Positions 44,596-57,700 of a stretch of DNA of 64,000 bases are shown here, one piece after another (the first letter of the stretch is position 1; each line of letters starts with the position of its first letter). Position numbers and translations under genes: made by a program. This DNA is from Strigops habroptila (Eukaryota; Chordata; Aves; Psittaciformes; Psittacidae), in the NCBI RefSeq assembly GCF_004027225.2, contig NC_046358.1, positions 3,624,720 to 3,688,719 on the forward strand, written 5' to 3'. A model generated the notes under the pieces. It made no database searches and was not told the DNA's origin. It worked only from the letters and a program-made list of their open reading frames with translations.

Positions 44596-47500
44596 AAATA
44601 CATAGGTATGTGAATATAAAATGGATTTCTTTTTCCTAGCATTTTGTTTTAATTCTGGCTAGTCAAGCTTCCTAATTTGTAGGAGAGAGTTACAAAACTT
44701 GTCCCTATGAAACTCAAAGTTTCCACTTAAAAGTAAGAAGTGATGCCTGTGTTTTCTATACCATATTTGATGCTGTTGTTCGGATGGGTTTGGAAGGATG
44801 ATAGAAAGTGCTTTATTATTATATTTGCACATGGAGAAACACATCTTGAGTCTCATTTCTGATGAGGAGTCTAATTTCTAACACAGCTTTAGTCTGTGTA
44901 GAACCTCCTTGGTGTTGGTACGTTCTGTCTGCTCCGCATGGTGCAGTACGGCCTCCAGCACAGCTCAGGTGCTTCCTGTGACCTGTGTTCCACAGGCTGA
45001 GCCATAAGTGTGGTGACAAGGAGATGCATTCTCGTACCTATGGTACCCGTGCTGGTCACCAGGATGCAGCGTTAACCTACTTGGGAGAAAAGGGATGATT
45101 CCCTCACGTCCAGGCACAGGTGAAATGTGACCCCTGTGTTTGTGCAGCGTTACTGAGCTGTGGCATTGTTAGTCCTCACATCTAGGCACCACGTTGTTCT
45201 CTTCCAAGCAGGCATAGATGGGAGACATGTGGGAGGAAAAGGGAGGTGAATTTAATTTTTCATTTATTTTACTAGAGGATTCCCCCACCTGCAAAGCTCC
45301 TTCTCTGAATGTGGGAAATCCCTGTTTTCCTCCTGTTCTCCTCGCTCTCCCATTGCAGCAGCTTTGTCTCCAGGAGACGGCCAGCTTATCTTCCGAAGTC
45401 ACCCCCTTTGCAAGCCAGTGGAGGTACTGAAAGGGTTATTGTCAACTTCTCCCCACAGCTGAAAGTGGCTGCTCCAGTTGGGCATGTAGTTTTTTAAACA
45501 GGGCTCGGAGTAACGTGAGTTTCTAGGCCGAGAATATAGTAAACAATTTACTAAGAATAAAGTCAGGGTGTGCCCAGGAAAATGTGTTCCATCATCCCTT
45601 ATTTTCAGTGAGCTGTAAGTAAACAGTATGGGATAATGCCATGCTACATAACATAAGCTGTCACAAGCTCCTGCCCGAGTGGACAAGGTCCAACTGCCTG
45701 GGAAACCTGAACATTCCCAGTTAGCAAACCTTTCTGAAAAAGGGAATTGCAAAAAGTTTTCTTTTTTCTCTGAGAATTCAATTGTTCTAAAAAAATGATG
45801 CATTTTCAAAATGAGTGCCTGGTTGAAGGAAAAAAAAATGGAAAGCGGTGGGAAACTGCCATGGAGAAATTACATCTACTTTTTACAGGACGTGATTCTT
45901 CCATTTTTCCTCCTTGAATTATCTATCCTCACGTGAACAGCTCTACCAGATCGGTGTGGGAGGCAGAAAGCACTGCCTGGGAGTCAGGGCCCACAGCACC
46001 CCTGAGCTTACAGCTTTCCTGAAGCAAATACGGTTATTTTCCAAAAGAGGAATTGGGACAAGCAGTGAAAAAACACGTGCTATTGTGCAGCTCGTCGTGT
46101 TACAGTCCCACCTGGATGGATGTAAGTCAGTGCCTATGTTGGTGTCCACCCTCAGTGCAAGAAAAAGGAGGGAAAGAAGGAAGCGGCCTAGGAGACAGCG
46201 TGTTTGGTCTTGTGCTGAGTGAGTGGCAGATAGTGTCCACTCAGGAAGAAATGCCAGCATTTCCTGGGAGAGGAGTAAAGGTGAAAAAGGCCAGTTATTG
46301 GGAGAATTGGCCAGCAGCCGTGACACTATCAGTTATTTCACCTCAACGTGCAGAATATATAGTCAGCAGTATTTAACGTAAGTACTGTAAGGTGTGAGCA
46401 TCCAAAGAAAGCCACAAAAGCCAACACAGAAACTACCCATTGCCCTTGCTTTTCTCTGTCTGGAAAGCCTGGCTGGGTGACTTGCTAAAATTCTGCATGT
46501 CTGGCATAGCGGCCCATGTCCTTAGTGGCAAGCTGATGCCAGGTCTCGATCACTTTGTGGTTTCCTTTCTAAACCTCTTTAATTACGTTGTTATATTTCA
46601 GTTAATTTTCAGCATGTGCTCCTATGCTCTGTTTTGTCACATCAGAAATTGCCAGTGATTTAAGAGAAGAGAAAACCAGTAGGAGCAGTAGGGGGGATGA
46701 GAGGGGGATCTACATAAGTTATTTACCTGTTAAGAGAATGTGAAGAATCCTGACATACCTGTTAGAAGTTCCCACTGTGCCAATACGTTTGCCAGTTTTG
46801 ATGCAGATACTCATTGCTAACTTACTGTTTGTTGGTACATCTCCAGTGCAGGAATGGTGCAGTGAGGGGTTCCCTCAATTCTGCTTGTGTAGCCTCTTGC
46901 TCCTCAGAAAGTCTCCAGCCCGTGTGTCCCAAACATAGGGCCAGGCAGAATTCCTGGTTGGAAAAGGAATTGAATTTCCTCTCGTGGAGGTAGAAAGAGA
47001 GGGACATCCTAAAGTATAAGGAGAGATGACGTGGCTTTGGGGAGTGTCGGGTTTTTTTGGCAATCTATTTAGTAACTTTCTTTTCCTTCCAAATCAGGAG
47101 TTAAGAAGCCAAAAAAAAAAAAGAGAGATGAATTAGCAGAGTGACATGTAGGCTTTAAAAAAAACGGTCCACTGTTGGTTCCCAGACTCACCCTCATCAG
47201 AGCAACGCTTCTCAGTCACCCTCCTTACCCTCATGGGAACATCTGCTGGGGAAGCATGATACGGCACAGGTAGAGAAATGACTAAATGCAACTCACAACG
47301 TGAACGTGGCGGTTCAATCCCCCTTCTTTTTTTTTCTTTCTTTCTTTTTATTTCTTAAATTTCCTGTTTTCCCCTCACTGCTGTTTCATTGTTCCTCCTC
47401 CTCCTTTGTCCTGACTCAGGCACATGCACGCTGTCTCTCCGTTTTCCTCCCATAGAGTCTCCCAGATTTTCACCCACCTCTATGGACACCTGTCCCTGGA

Positions 47501-50500
47501 AAGGGTCCACAGCTGATTCCACTGCTACACTGCTCCTCCCGCCTTGTTTCCTATGATGCACCAGATGAGTGCTCCTGGGGAGTACAGAAGGTGAAAATTG
47601 GGAGGCAGAGCAGAAGGCAGAGGAATGAACCTGAGTCTGAGCAGCAGACGTGACCACTAGGTGGGCTGGCCACTGTCTTTTGGCACTTGGATGATCACAA
47701 AGTTCATCACGGAGCAAAGAAAGGAGATGTCAGGGCCTGTCAATGTAAGTGTGCGAAATCTCCCCTCTAACTGCTGAGTTTGGTGTTAAGGTTCCTCACC
47801 TTAATTGCTTCATAGGTAAATTAGAGTGCTGCGTGCTGCTGTGCCTGTTGCACAGGGCTGATGTGGACTTTGAGGCAGTGTGGCTACGTTAGAAATGGAT
47901 TATCCCTCTGCAGTACATTGCAGATGATGATGGAAGTTACAAGGCATAGAGCGGAGCATGTGCTCACTGCTTTATAAGTTGAGGCAAGCAAGGGTGGGAA
48001 GGAAGAATCTACTACACATAGGATTTGTTAACATGTATTCCACATTTTTATAGAGTTTTGTAAATAACTGTGCGTGTGTGTACGTTCATATGCATGTGCT
48101 TTTATCACGCAGTTGTAGCACAAGGCCAACCTAACTGAACTGAGTAAGAAAAACAGGAGCAAGGAAAAAATCCCAACTTTATGATACTGGTTTGTACACT
48201 GAACTGTCCTACTCCACATACTGGCAGGTCACCCACACCTTTGTCTGTAGTTGTAGTTTATCAAGAGGTTGAAGTACGTAGGTATAGTGTGACATAAAAG
48301 AATAGGGTACCAAATCAGTAAGCTGAAACGTGGGGGCTCTGCTCAGCAGGCATGCACTATAAGGGATGTTACGTTGATAAGTGTGATCCTAAAAGCCATC
48401 TTGAAGGACCTATGGCAATGATTTCTTAAAGCCCCATGTTTTTCTTTAAAAAAAGAAAAGTGTGTTCTTGAGAAGGAACAGGAAAAACAATTATCTTTTG
48501 TTTTGAAATTGAACTAAAAGACTTTATATTGTATTTAATGTCAAAAAGCTAAATGCAGCTGATGTGTGTTAGTACCTGACAGCAGGGAGGTAAAATGGCT
48601 AGGAGAGGAAGATAAACAATTGATTTTTTTAGTTGGTTTTGTTTTACTGGCCAAACTGAATGAAATACAACAGTAAAGAGCTTATAAAATGGGAAATCAG
48701 CATTGTCCTCCCCCTTTTTTTAGCTTCTCCAAGTGCTTTCTGCTTTGGCTCTTTAAAATAAAATTAGTAGCAGAAACCATGACATTTTTAACATAATAAT
48801 TTGAAATGTATGCACTAGTTTTAACTTATTTTAACAATTATACAAAGGGGATTTTTAGTTCTTTATTTTTCCATACCCAGTATTTGTGAATAGACAAGTC
48901 TCTTATATGAATACAGACTGTTTTGTAGGTGGATGGACAGACGTGCATGTGCACATGTGAACATATCCACAAATACATATGTATGCAAATCCATAGTAGA
49001 AATGATAAAGGCAAAATGTGATCCTTGCCTTGATACGTATGAGTTTTACAGACATTTAAAGATGGTTTTCTGATTCTCAGATTTTTCTGTACACTGAGAA
49101 AATTATAGTTCATTTCCTAAATATTTACTAACTTTTTAAGGCCTATTCAGTATAAATTATGCTGAAGTACAGGACAGACTATTTTATTATATCACAGTTC
49201 ACGGAGTCTAGGACATTTTAGAAAAAATACAGTGTTTATTGACCTGTGATTGCTGCAACATCCATTCAGGTTTTTTAACCCCAATTTTAACCATATAGCC
49301 AGGGAACTGTTTTATGGCTGGCTGTATTCACCAGCATCTGTTGTCATACAAAGCTTTGTACCTTATTTGCAAACCCAGCAGCTATTTCTGGAGTGAAGTA
49401 ACTACGTCCTAATCCAGCAAGGGCTTTCCTCTTCCAAGCAGTCTTCTAACAGGACTTAGCCTGACCACAACAGGGCTCCTCACAGCAGTAAGTGCTGCTC
49501 AGAGAAGCAGATGCTTGCAGGGAAAGGCCTTTTGTCTTGCACTACTGCATCTGAGATTTTTTTTTTTCCCCTTCCTTTTCACAATGGATAAAAATACCTT
49601 GATTATGTTGAGTATCAAGCTCTTGCTGAATTTTGCTTTACTTTTAATTGTCCAATTGCAGAAGTGGGATAAAGACCTTACAGCCCTCCCTGAAGGATCC
49701 TGGTTTCTGTGAATCTCTATTTGTTGTTATTTTGAAGAGTTTCCATAGGATATAGTTCTGGCACTGTGTGACTGGTTCTCTGTTCACATGCTTAATAAAT
49801 CCACTAGCAATAGGTATTCTGGCTGTATTAATTCACTGCCCCATCCTGCATCTACTCCAGGGCAGAAGAACTATTCAGAGCCTGAGAGGAATATTTGGGT
49901 TTCCAGGTCCTCTCTGCTCAGGTTGTCAAAAGATGAGTCTGGGCATATTTATTTTATCTTTTTCATTATTGTTTTTAACCCTAACAATTATTGCTTGGCA
50001 AATGAGCAGAGACCTCCCAAACTTGTATCCCACAAACACTGGTTCCTTATTTGTTAGCTTGCTTGCTTGTTTCCTTGTCTGATTATTCATAGTCAAACCG
50101 GGCCTTTCTTAGTGTAATGGGGTTTAAAAATATATGTATAATGAAGCTGCCAAACTGAGAATGGGGATCCTACAGTTTAGCACTCAGTAAACAAAATGTG
50201 ACCACGTACTTCTAAGCCAATAGGCTTAAAGATTCCCAAATGAACATGAGTGTTGAAACCCTTGTGACCTGTTGTGCTCTATCTTTTTGCATAAGACCTT
50301 CCTTTACTCTCCTATATGGTTCATGAGATTATGGAGTCGGTTCTGTTCCTACAGTGAGGCCATTACCAAAACTCCTTTAGAGTTGTATACAAAAAGTACT
50401 GGTTCAAGAGTGATAATTTTTTATTCTGAAGCTGATATCTGATCTCTTCTTTTGAGGCATGTTCATCCCTTTCATTTATTTTGTTCAGTTGGTATATATT

Positions 50501-50775
50501 TATATACAGGAGAAACATCACAATTTAGCTATTTTATTTGATGCCCAAATTTAAGCAGATATTGCATGCAACAAAAGCAATGAAGGAAAAAATCAGGAAA
50601 ATCTGATGAGATTGAAAGGGAAGAAAACATTGTTCTGCATAAAATAACATTTATTGCATATCATCTTTATTTTTGCTTTTCAGATTAATTTGGGTGTTCT
50701 GATCTACAAAAGACCACAGAGTCTGTCCGTTCCCCCCGGTCACGTAACACCCCTTAAACACTACTGATCTCGCTT

Positions 50776-50818
50776 GAACATGCTTACTGAACATGCTTAG
50801 TACCATATAAGCATGTCC
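50776..50818 (+). promoter_or_regulatory. p53-family response-element-like cluster
   Basis: GAACATGCTT occurs twice (50776-50785 and 50789-50798) with a 3-bp spacer. A third half-site AAGCATGTCC lies at 50809-50818. All three satisfy RRRCWWGYYY with the preferred CATG core, as used by p53, p63 and p73 (established). The first two arise from a 13-bp tandem duplication. Function is inferred; a 3-bp spacer usually weakens p53 binding. Confidence 0.45.
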
Positions 50819-53800
50819 CTTCTTATATTCCCCACGCTGCACATGTGAAATTTTAGGGAACACTGTCCCAATTAAATAATGGTCATTGCTTTTCACTTTT
50901 ATTAAACTAAATCAGTCTCTCGATTCATTCCTGTTAAGGGAATTTCTTGTATAAATTTGAACTAGTGCAGTAGGACTCTTTACGTGGGGTATTGGGTGTA
51001 TGTGCATACGTGTAGACATTCGTGCATTAAAGAAACAGGAAAAGTTAAAGTAAGTGAAAATAATAAACAGAATCAAATCAATCTGTCCTCAGCTCATTTG
51101 TTTATAAGGCATTTGGGTAGGTTAATAGAATTTGGAGTTGTTCATGAGACTGCAGTATAGTTCTATATAGTGAAACAGTTATGCTGGAGAGGGATTTCAC
51201 AAATTTATTGCTGTTCCAATAGTTGCTTTGAAAATGTGTTTGAATATATATGTTTGAAAGGTGCATATTGCTCACCTGATCCAAACCCACTGAAATTAGG
51301 GGCTTTTTTTTTTCCCTGAATAGGAATTGTATCAGTCCGTGCAGTAGCCTCGTTTATTTGAGGGAACCAGCTCATGATTTTTCTGTGTGTGTCTGTGTGC
51401 ACGTGTAGCCATGTATATTTTATCCATCACTGTCCATATACAAACCCCATACATTTAGTGTAGTTTTTGCTATGGTGTTGTGCATGCATTAGGTAGACGC
51501 TTGTGTGAGGTTGTAGATGAGAAGAATTGTGTAACAGCGGTCTCCTCTTCCTGCACAAGGATGTGGCTTTTTTATATGTAGGGAAATAGGCATCATCTAG
51601 ACTTCAATGGGGAAAACAGCAGATTAATTTTTTTCTGCTTTTCTTCCATTTTAATTTGTCCTTGAAGGTCAAAATTCTTCTGGTGATCACTTCATGTCAC
51701 GATTTTTATTTGGAAGCAGACTGTAATGTCTCTGGCACAGGGACTGAGAAGTCATGACCACGTATCTGAAGTGTCTGACACACCAAAGGAGATTTTAATT
51801 TTTTTCCCCCTTCACAGTGATAAAGCATCTGAGGCCTAAATCCTTCTTACTTTATTATCCAAATTTTCCTAACAAAGCCCACTTACTAATTACAGAGCTA
51901 AAAATACTGGTTGCTTTCATAGAGGGTCTTTTGCATCTGTATCTATCATAGACATTACATCAAACAGTTGTTCCTTCAGTTAAAATGCTTTTATTTATTG
52001 GCTTGCCTTTCCCTGCTGCGTAGTTTAGGAGCTTAACCTCAGACAAATTTTAGGCCATTGATTTTTTAACCTTATGGATAGTCCCCAAACTAACAGCACT
52101 TATTTCTGTGTCAGCTTTAAGAATAAATATATATAGAATCTAACATTTATGAGGTACTACTTTCTGGTATCCAAAAGGTAACTACAATTAGGTCTAATGG
52201 AGTTTCGGGAAAAGATGTTAAGGAAACCAGTCAACTTGCTCTCTGTCATTTCTAGCAGTTCTGAACAGCATGGAATCTGAATAGCAGAATTTCAGGAGAG
52301 CAAATAGAAGATCTTGGATCGAAGGGAATTCTGAAAGGTGCACATTGACTAATACAGCATGATGAAACGTGCCCATTTTGGTTATCTAGGCATCAGCCTT
52401 GGGTGAAATCGATGAGTGCAGTCAGTCCCACACCTCTTAGACCAGCAGACACGTAAAGCTGTGGTGGTGTGTCCAGCTGGGTGAGTAGGCAGGAGGGGGG
52501 ACATGGACCATCACACTGAGCCTCCCAGCTTGATGTGAGCCCTGCTGTAGTTGTGGCACCACATCACACTTCGCTGCCTGCCGCAACGCTCACTCAGCCT
52601 GTTAGAACATCTGGGTCAGAATAAAAATGGAGTATTTTTGGTCCTGACCACTAATTCCAAATAGTTTATAACTTTAGTGGGCTTTAGTCTTGTAAACTGG
52701 TAGGTGTGTAACGTGTGTGACATCCCTTGGAGTCTTCGTGGGTGATACCAGTCAGCTGAGCCAGCAGCCTGCCTCAGTGCCTGCAGTGTCAAGGCTGGAG
52801 ATGATCTGTCTATTGAGGAGGCAGCAAACTGAATGCTAAAAATGTAGGAAGGAAACTTAAATATCAAAAAGATACCAAAAATACTATGGATAGCTTCTTT
52901 ATGAAATTAGAAGTTCTGGATGCATGATGAGTGCAGGCTTGGCTTCTTATTTGAAGGATTATTTGTACTAGCTGTGTTTTATTTGTACTGAAGTTAGGTG
53001 GTGGTGTAATGGAGAGCTTGAAGATGTTTTAAAATAGTTGCTGAAGAAGCACATTTGCCCAGTAGAAGTAAGCCTTAATGAAAGTTTTACTTTGTATATG
53101 CTTATTCAAGGGTCTGGTATATCATTAAGAGAATGTTTTATAGGGAAAAAAAGAGAAAAAAAGACAAAAACAGATAGGTGTGTCTTTTAGGCATGATACA
53201 GATTCCAAGCCTATGTGTGTACAGGCCAAATGCAGCTCACTTCCCATACATTGTTTACTATAGTCTTGTTTCCAGTAAATGAAAGTATTTATCTGAGTGG
53301 CCAGAGCAGAAACTGGCATTAAAAATTAGCCATGACTATTATTTCTTTGCATCCTTAGGGGGGAAAAAAGAAACAAAAATCCAAATGTATAATGAAACAG
53401 AGAATAATCAAAAAATTAAAACTTTACTCTGTCGTTCTTGCTGTAGCTAATCAGGGGTTATTGATACGAAAGTGCCTAATGACAGCTACAGCTAATAAAA
53501 CAAAACCTAATTGCATGTTTAGATAACAGTCAAATCCATATTGCTCTATCCCATGAATCTAGTCCTATTCCATGGAAGCAGGATCTCGCCTGTTGGCTTC
53601 ATAAGGGCAATTCAGATACATAAAGAAAGCATGTTTTGGCTCGGTCATATGCAAACGAAAGTCTCTTGCACATTTACAATCAACAAAGCAGGTTTAGGAT
53701 GAATTTTTTATATGAATGTAACCTAAAGTAGGAAGGAAAAATAATTCCATTGAGGTCGTAGTGGAAGTTAAATGTTAAACAAGCTTGAATCAGGAAAAAA

Positions 53801-56272
53801 AAAAATTGCCAGAGCAGCATCCTGCCATTTTATCACTCTGTCATCTGTTAATATAAATGTTATTAAATGAAAATGAATATAAAAAATAAAAGTTAATCCT
53901 CTTTTGGTATTTACTCCATAGTAACAGTCATATTTTCCTTCTTTTTTTTATTTTAGACATTAAAATAAATATATAAAACATTTGCTGTTGAAAACAAAGG
54001 CTGGAGATTCCCCCCCCCCTTTAAACTACTGATTAACAATATGTTTACTTGTTACTTATTGTTGACCATCTCAGTCATTGTTTTTCATTTGATATTTTAC
54101 TCGATGTTTCTTTCTGGGCAGTAGATGAAGCAGGTTTAATTTCTGTATGATTCTAATCCTTTACTTCTACGTATGTTACTAAAATTTCCCTTAGAAATAC
54201 CTTGTCATTCAAATGAAAATTTCCCCTCTGTAACTTTACATTTCTATTTCAAAAGACTAAATTACTCTATACTGAAGTTTTCTTATTTTGAGCACTGTTT
54301 GGGATAGTCTTTCTTGGAAGCTTGGGGATTCAGGTTTGAGGCTATAAACACTTCTGTACGTATGAGTAAGTCTAATTCTGTGAGTAGTCTAAGCCAGCAG
54401 GACTCCTCAAACAAGTATGTGTTTGCAGGCTTGGGACCTGCAGATATTTGGATGGAGGAGAAGACAGGGAAGGGCTACAGATACTAAACAGATACTCAGT
54501 TTTATTTTTAATGACATATGCCTGCCAGGATCATCAAGAAATATGACATTATATTTCATGAAATTGGCTGGATTGTTTGGGACACGTAACACATAAATGA
54601 AACTGTTTGCTGAATTTGGTACCATAAGAGAAAATGAACTCAAATACCTGATACCTGAATCAAATCTAATAATGGTGATTGTTGAATCCTTTGGTCCTCA
54701 TTTAGTTACATTTATAGATCTAGAGATTTTCCCGTATGATGATACCTGATTGAAAAATATGCAGAACCAGGAATCAGTCTCTAAAATTTGAGGGGGGTCA
54801 AAGGCTTATTAAAGATGCTGTTAGATTAACAGCTTCTTATTATAGATGTATATATATGTAAGTTGTTAGAGTTGCTGTGTTTTTTCACTAAAAATTCTGT
54901 TTTAGTTAGTTAGGTTTTTTTTCCCCCTTCACCCCATCCCTTCCAAACTGCAGCCACAAATTAAAAACCAGCTAAGAAAAAGCTACATGCCTTGTTCTTG
55001 ATACTGCTCCTGCTGAATTTAATGGGATCAGTATCAGTTTTAGCGATGAGGGGTATGGTGTAAAAGCAGAAGGACAGAGGTGCATAAAAAGAGTATTTCA
55101 CAACTCAGAGAATATTTATAACGTAGTCAGAAGCTTGTGCAATGAGAGAAGAGGGATCTGAGGACATAGTCAATGGTAAATAAGGAGGCTAGAAAAATCA
55201 ATGGTTTAGAAGCCATTTTTGCAAGTGTGACAAATATATCTACTGGGGAAATGGCAATTAAGTTTTTATACATTATTGGTTTTACAGGAGTGAAAATTAA
55301 GGAAAACAAAGAGGGTCAAATTCTGCCCTTAAATATATATATCGCCTGTTGACATTGAAAGGGAAGATTTTAACATTTCATATCTACTTGGAACCAAAAC
55401 AAAAAGACTATTTTCAGATGACTCTGGAGTGACTTCCAGATCAGAGGATCCCAAATTGATCTGCCGATGTATAGACATATGATTTCATCAGGCAGTGAGA
55501 GCAGTCTCTTTGGAGTCAAACATGATAGCTATTTAACTGTACATAGCAATGACAAATAGCAATTTTGGCTCTTACAGGAAAGAGGCAATTTGCTCATATG
55601 TAGAACTTCATACTACAGATGACTGTCTCTGCTAGAAGGAGTGACAGTGATGCTGTCCATCATTCCCTCTTCAGACTACTTTCATGATGGCTTTGCTCCT
55701 CTGCCCTCTAAATATGACTAGCCCAAATGAATTGTTAGGTTCTGTGATTCACATAGAGCACTAATAAGCAGAACTTTCAGTTCCTCCTTCAGGCTCGACC
55801 AGCTTTTCAGTATAACAGTGGGCAGACATCTGTTTTTCAAATGGTATGTAGTATTATTTGCATGAGAAGTGTTTCAGTAAACTGGAGGCTTCAAGAAGCA
55901 GATACAGTTTTGGGTAGATGGATCCTAGGCACCTGGAGACTGGTGTACACTCATTTATTCTACTTTGTTCACTTCTCTTACGAGTGTAGCTTGGTGATCC
56001 CACCTGAATGGCCTGGTTGCTGATAGTTTCTGAAGGCTCCTGTCTGCAATAGTCATTTGCTCCCTCTTCTTTGTGAAAAATAACTAGGAAGAAGAAAGGA
56101 GGCAGCCTGCTGTGTCAGAAGGCTATGTACAAAGATAGATTGAAAGGTTTTGGTGGATCCTCCCAGACCACAATGACCAGAAATTAACTGCCCTTTTTTA
56201 TCTGGCAGACCTCAGCAATGTCAACACTTAGTTTTTCTCAGCTGCCTTCAGGGGACCTAGCTAAGCTGCCTA
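50819..56272. other. AT-rich noncoding stretch
   Basis: No gene was recognised. A decayed MITE-like word is listed at 55310-55450. Poly-A/T patches are common. Frames rarely exceed 80 aa and none resembles a known protein. Confidence 0.6.
55310..55450. mobile_element. Decayed MITE-like relic
   Basis: 'gggtcaaattctgccctta' matches the start of a widespread amniote MITE ('tcaaattctgccctcagttac'). 'gactctggagtgacttccag' further on resembles its interior ('tctggagttactcc'). The terminal copy on the right is not clear. Low confidence; a profile search would settle it. Confidence 0.35.
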
Positions 56273-56331
56273 TAATCATAGAATAGTTTGGGCTGGAAGA
56301 GACCTTCAAAGGTCATGTAGTCCAATGTTTC
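56273..56331 (-). mobile_element. Short CR1 LINE fragment (3' tail)
   Basis: 'taatcatagaatagtttgggctggaagagaccttcaaaggtcatgtagtcc' is the complement of the CR1 3' end. Only about 60 bp remain, in minus orientation. Confidence 0.85.
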
Positions 56332-56524
56332 TTGACCCTTTGTTGAAGAAGGCGGTCGTCAAATCTTTGACTCTTATTTGTCTTGTGAAACATTTTATTT
56401 ATGTGGCTATTGACCTATACAACAGTCTTCAGAAAAATAAATCCAAATTCAAAGTTCTTCTCCCCTTGCTGTCAATCAGGATCAGCTTCCTGAAGACCAG
56501 CAATGGGGCTGGCCCTGTTAATTT

Positions 56525-56719
56525 TCACCAGGAAAAATAGGGAAAGGAACGTCGCCTGAATGTCTTGCATACTGCAGCACCAGAACTGGCAAAACTGATT
56601 TCCTGGGATTGCCTCATGCTTTGCTGCAACTTTTGATGGATGCTTCTCCTGCAGTTGGGACATTCAGAAATGCCCTCTCCTGTGTGGATTCTCCAGTGCC
56701 TAATAAGGCATGCACTCAC
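56525..56719 (-). pseudogene. C2H2 zinc-finger remnant
   Basis: Read on the minus strand, the segment gives LIRHWRIHTGE followed by G-I-S-E-CPNC-R-R-S-I-H-Q-K-L. This is the end of one C2H2 finger (LIRHxRxH), the inter-finger linker (TGE, with KP replaced), and the start of the next finger (CPxC, where F is replaced by I). A stop codon lies four codons before the first shown residue and the second finger lacks a proper H-x3-H. Length is about 60 codons against many fingers in intact KRAB/SCAN-type proteins. It is most likely a broken duplicate or retrocopy piece. Confidence 0.5.
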
Positions 56720-57504
56720 AGTGCAGCCTCACCCTCCAACCTGGGAAACTTAGAGATCTCTCTTGCCTTGGTGGCCACCTGCTTCCAGAAAACTTGTAGG
56801 AGCTTGGCCATCATTGAGACCTGTATCCAACTGCCAGGTCTGACTGCAAACTAGCAATGCATTCAACAGTTATCAAACACCCTGATGGCCACTTTCTGTC
56901 CGTCTTTTACACGCACACGAACACACATGTACACATGCACACACACAATATGATCACAAGCCTTGTTGCCATAGGAAACCAGGCTAAAAACAAGCAAGGT
57001 CAGAAGGCATGAGCTCATTGTTTTTCTTTCCAGCTCCTTTTTAATACTGCTAGCACAGCCTTTTATTTATTAGATCAGATGTGTTCTTGGATGCTAGGTA
57101 ATGGAAATCATACTTGCTGTGTGCTAGGCTCTGTTCTGCATGACCCCGTGGTGTCCATCGTGGAGTTTGTCCAGTTGCCATCTTTGTCAGGCCTTAGCTC
57201 ATTCCCTAGTCATTCCCTAACTGATTTGGTAGTCATACTTGATGTTTTGGCTTGCAGGTTTCCTTCCTGGTCTCCTGCTCGTTGAGAATACTCCCATAAT
57301 CACTTTGATCTCACTGCAGAGTCTTGGTACTTGAAAAAAAGCAGCAGCATCACAGGAATAAGAGATATGCTCAACTGGATTTCAGTGGGCTGCGCTGTTT
57401 GTATAAAAACCCAAAGTGGGGTCATCAGTGGTTAAATATTAAGGAAATCTCTAGTCTGGTTAGGACTAACTCAACAACTATCATCTTTGCTTTAGCATAA
57501 ATAT
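56720..57504. other. Noncoding stretch
   Basis: It contains a CA-rich patch (56915-56950). No further zinc-finger sequence was recognised upstream (to the right) of the remnant in the minus direction, and no gene. Confidence 0.5.
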
Positions 57505-57700
57505 TTTTTACAATGAGGGTGGTAAAACAGTGGCACAGGCCGCCCAGAGATGGATGTGGCATCGCTGGGGATATTCAAGGCCAGGCTGGATGTGATTCTG
57601 GGCAACCTGATCTAGTTGAAGATGTCCCTGCTCATTGCAGGGGGATTGGACTAGATGAGCTTTGAAGGTCCCTTCCAACCCAAACTATTCTATGATTCTG
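57505..57700 (+). mobile_element. CR1 LINE fragment (3' end)
   Basis: 'tacaatgagggtggt', 'ggcacaggccgcccagagatgg', 'tattcaaggccaggctggatg', 'gcaacctgatctagttg' and 'ccttccaacccaaactattctatgattctg' run in CR1 order. This wording belongs to a different, more general CR1 group than the copies at 7143 and 19187. It is truncated and plus-oriented. Confidence 0.95.

Larger units (their letters stand above)
42251..50640. other. AT-rich noncoding stretch
   Basis: About 8.4 kb with no recognisable gene. Contained small features: an (ATTT)n microsatellite at 42536-42555, a Z-DNA-prone tract at 44568-44595, and donor-like sites at 46376 (AAC|GTAAGT) and 47745 without clear partners. A weak CTCF-like CCACTAGGTGGGC lies near 47653 and lacks the invariant C. 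Confidence 0.6.

Noticed and set aside
47295-47330. tRNA-like B-box word GGTTCAATCCC
   Set aside because: No A-box at the right distance and no cloverleaf; followed by a T-rich run only by composition.
47651-47666. CTCF-like CCACTAGGTGGGC
   Set aside because: Lacks the invariant C in the GGC core; scored as a near miss.
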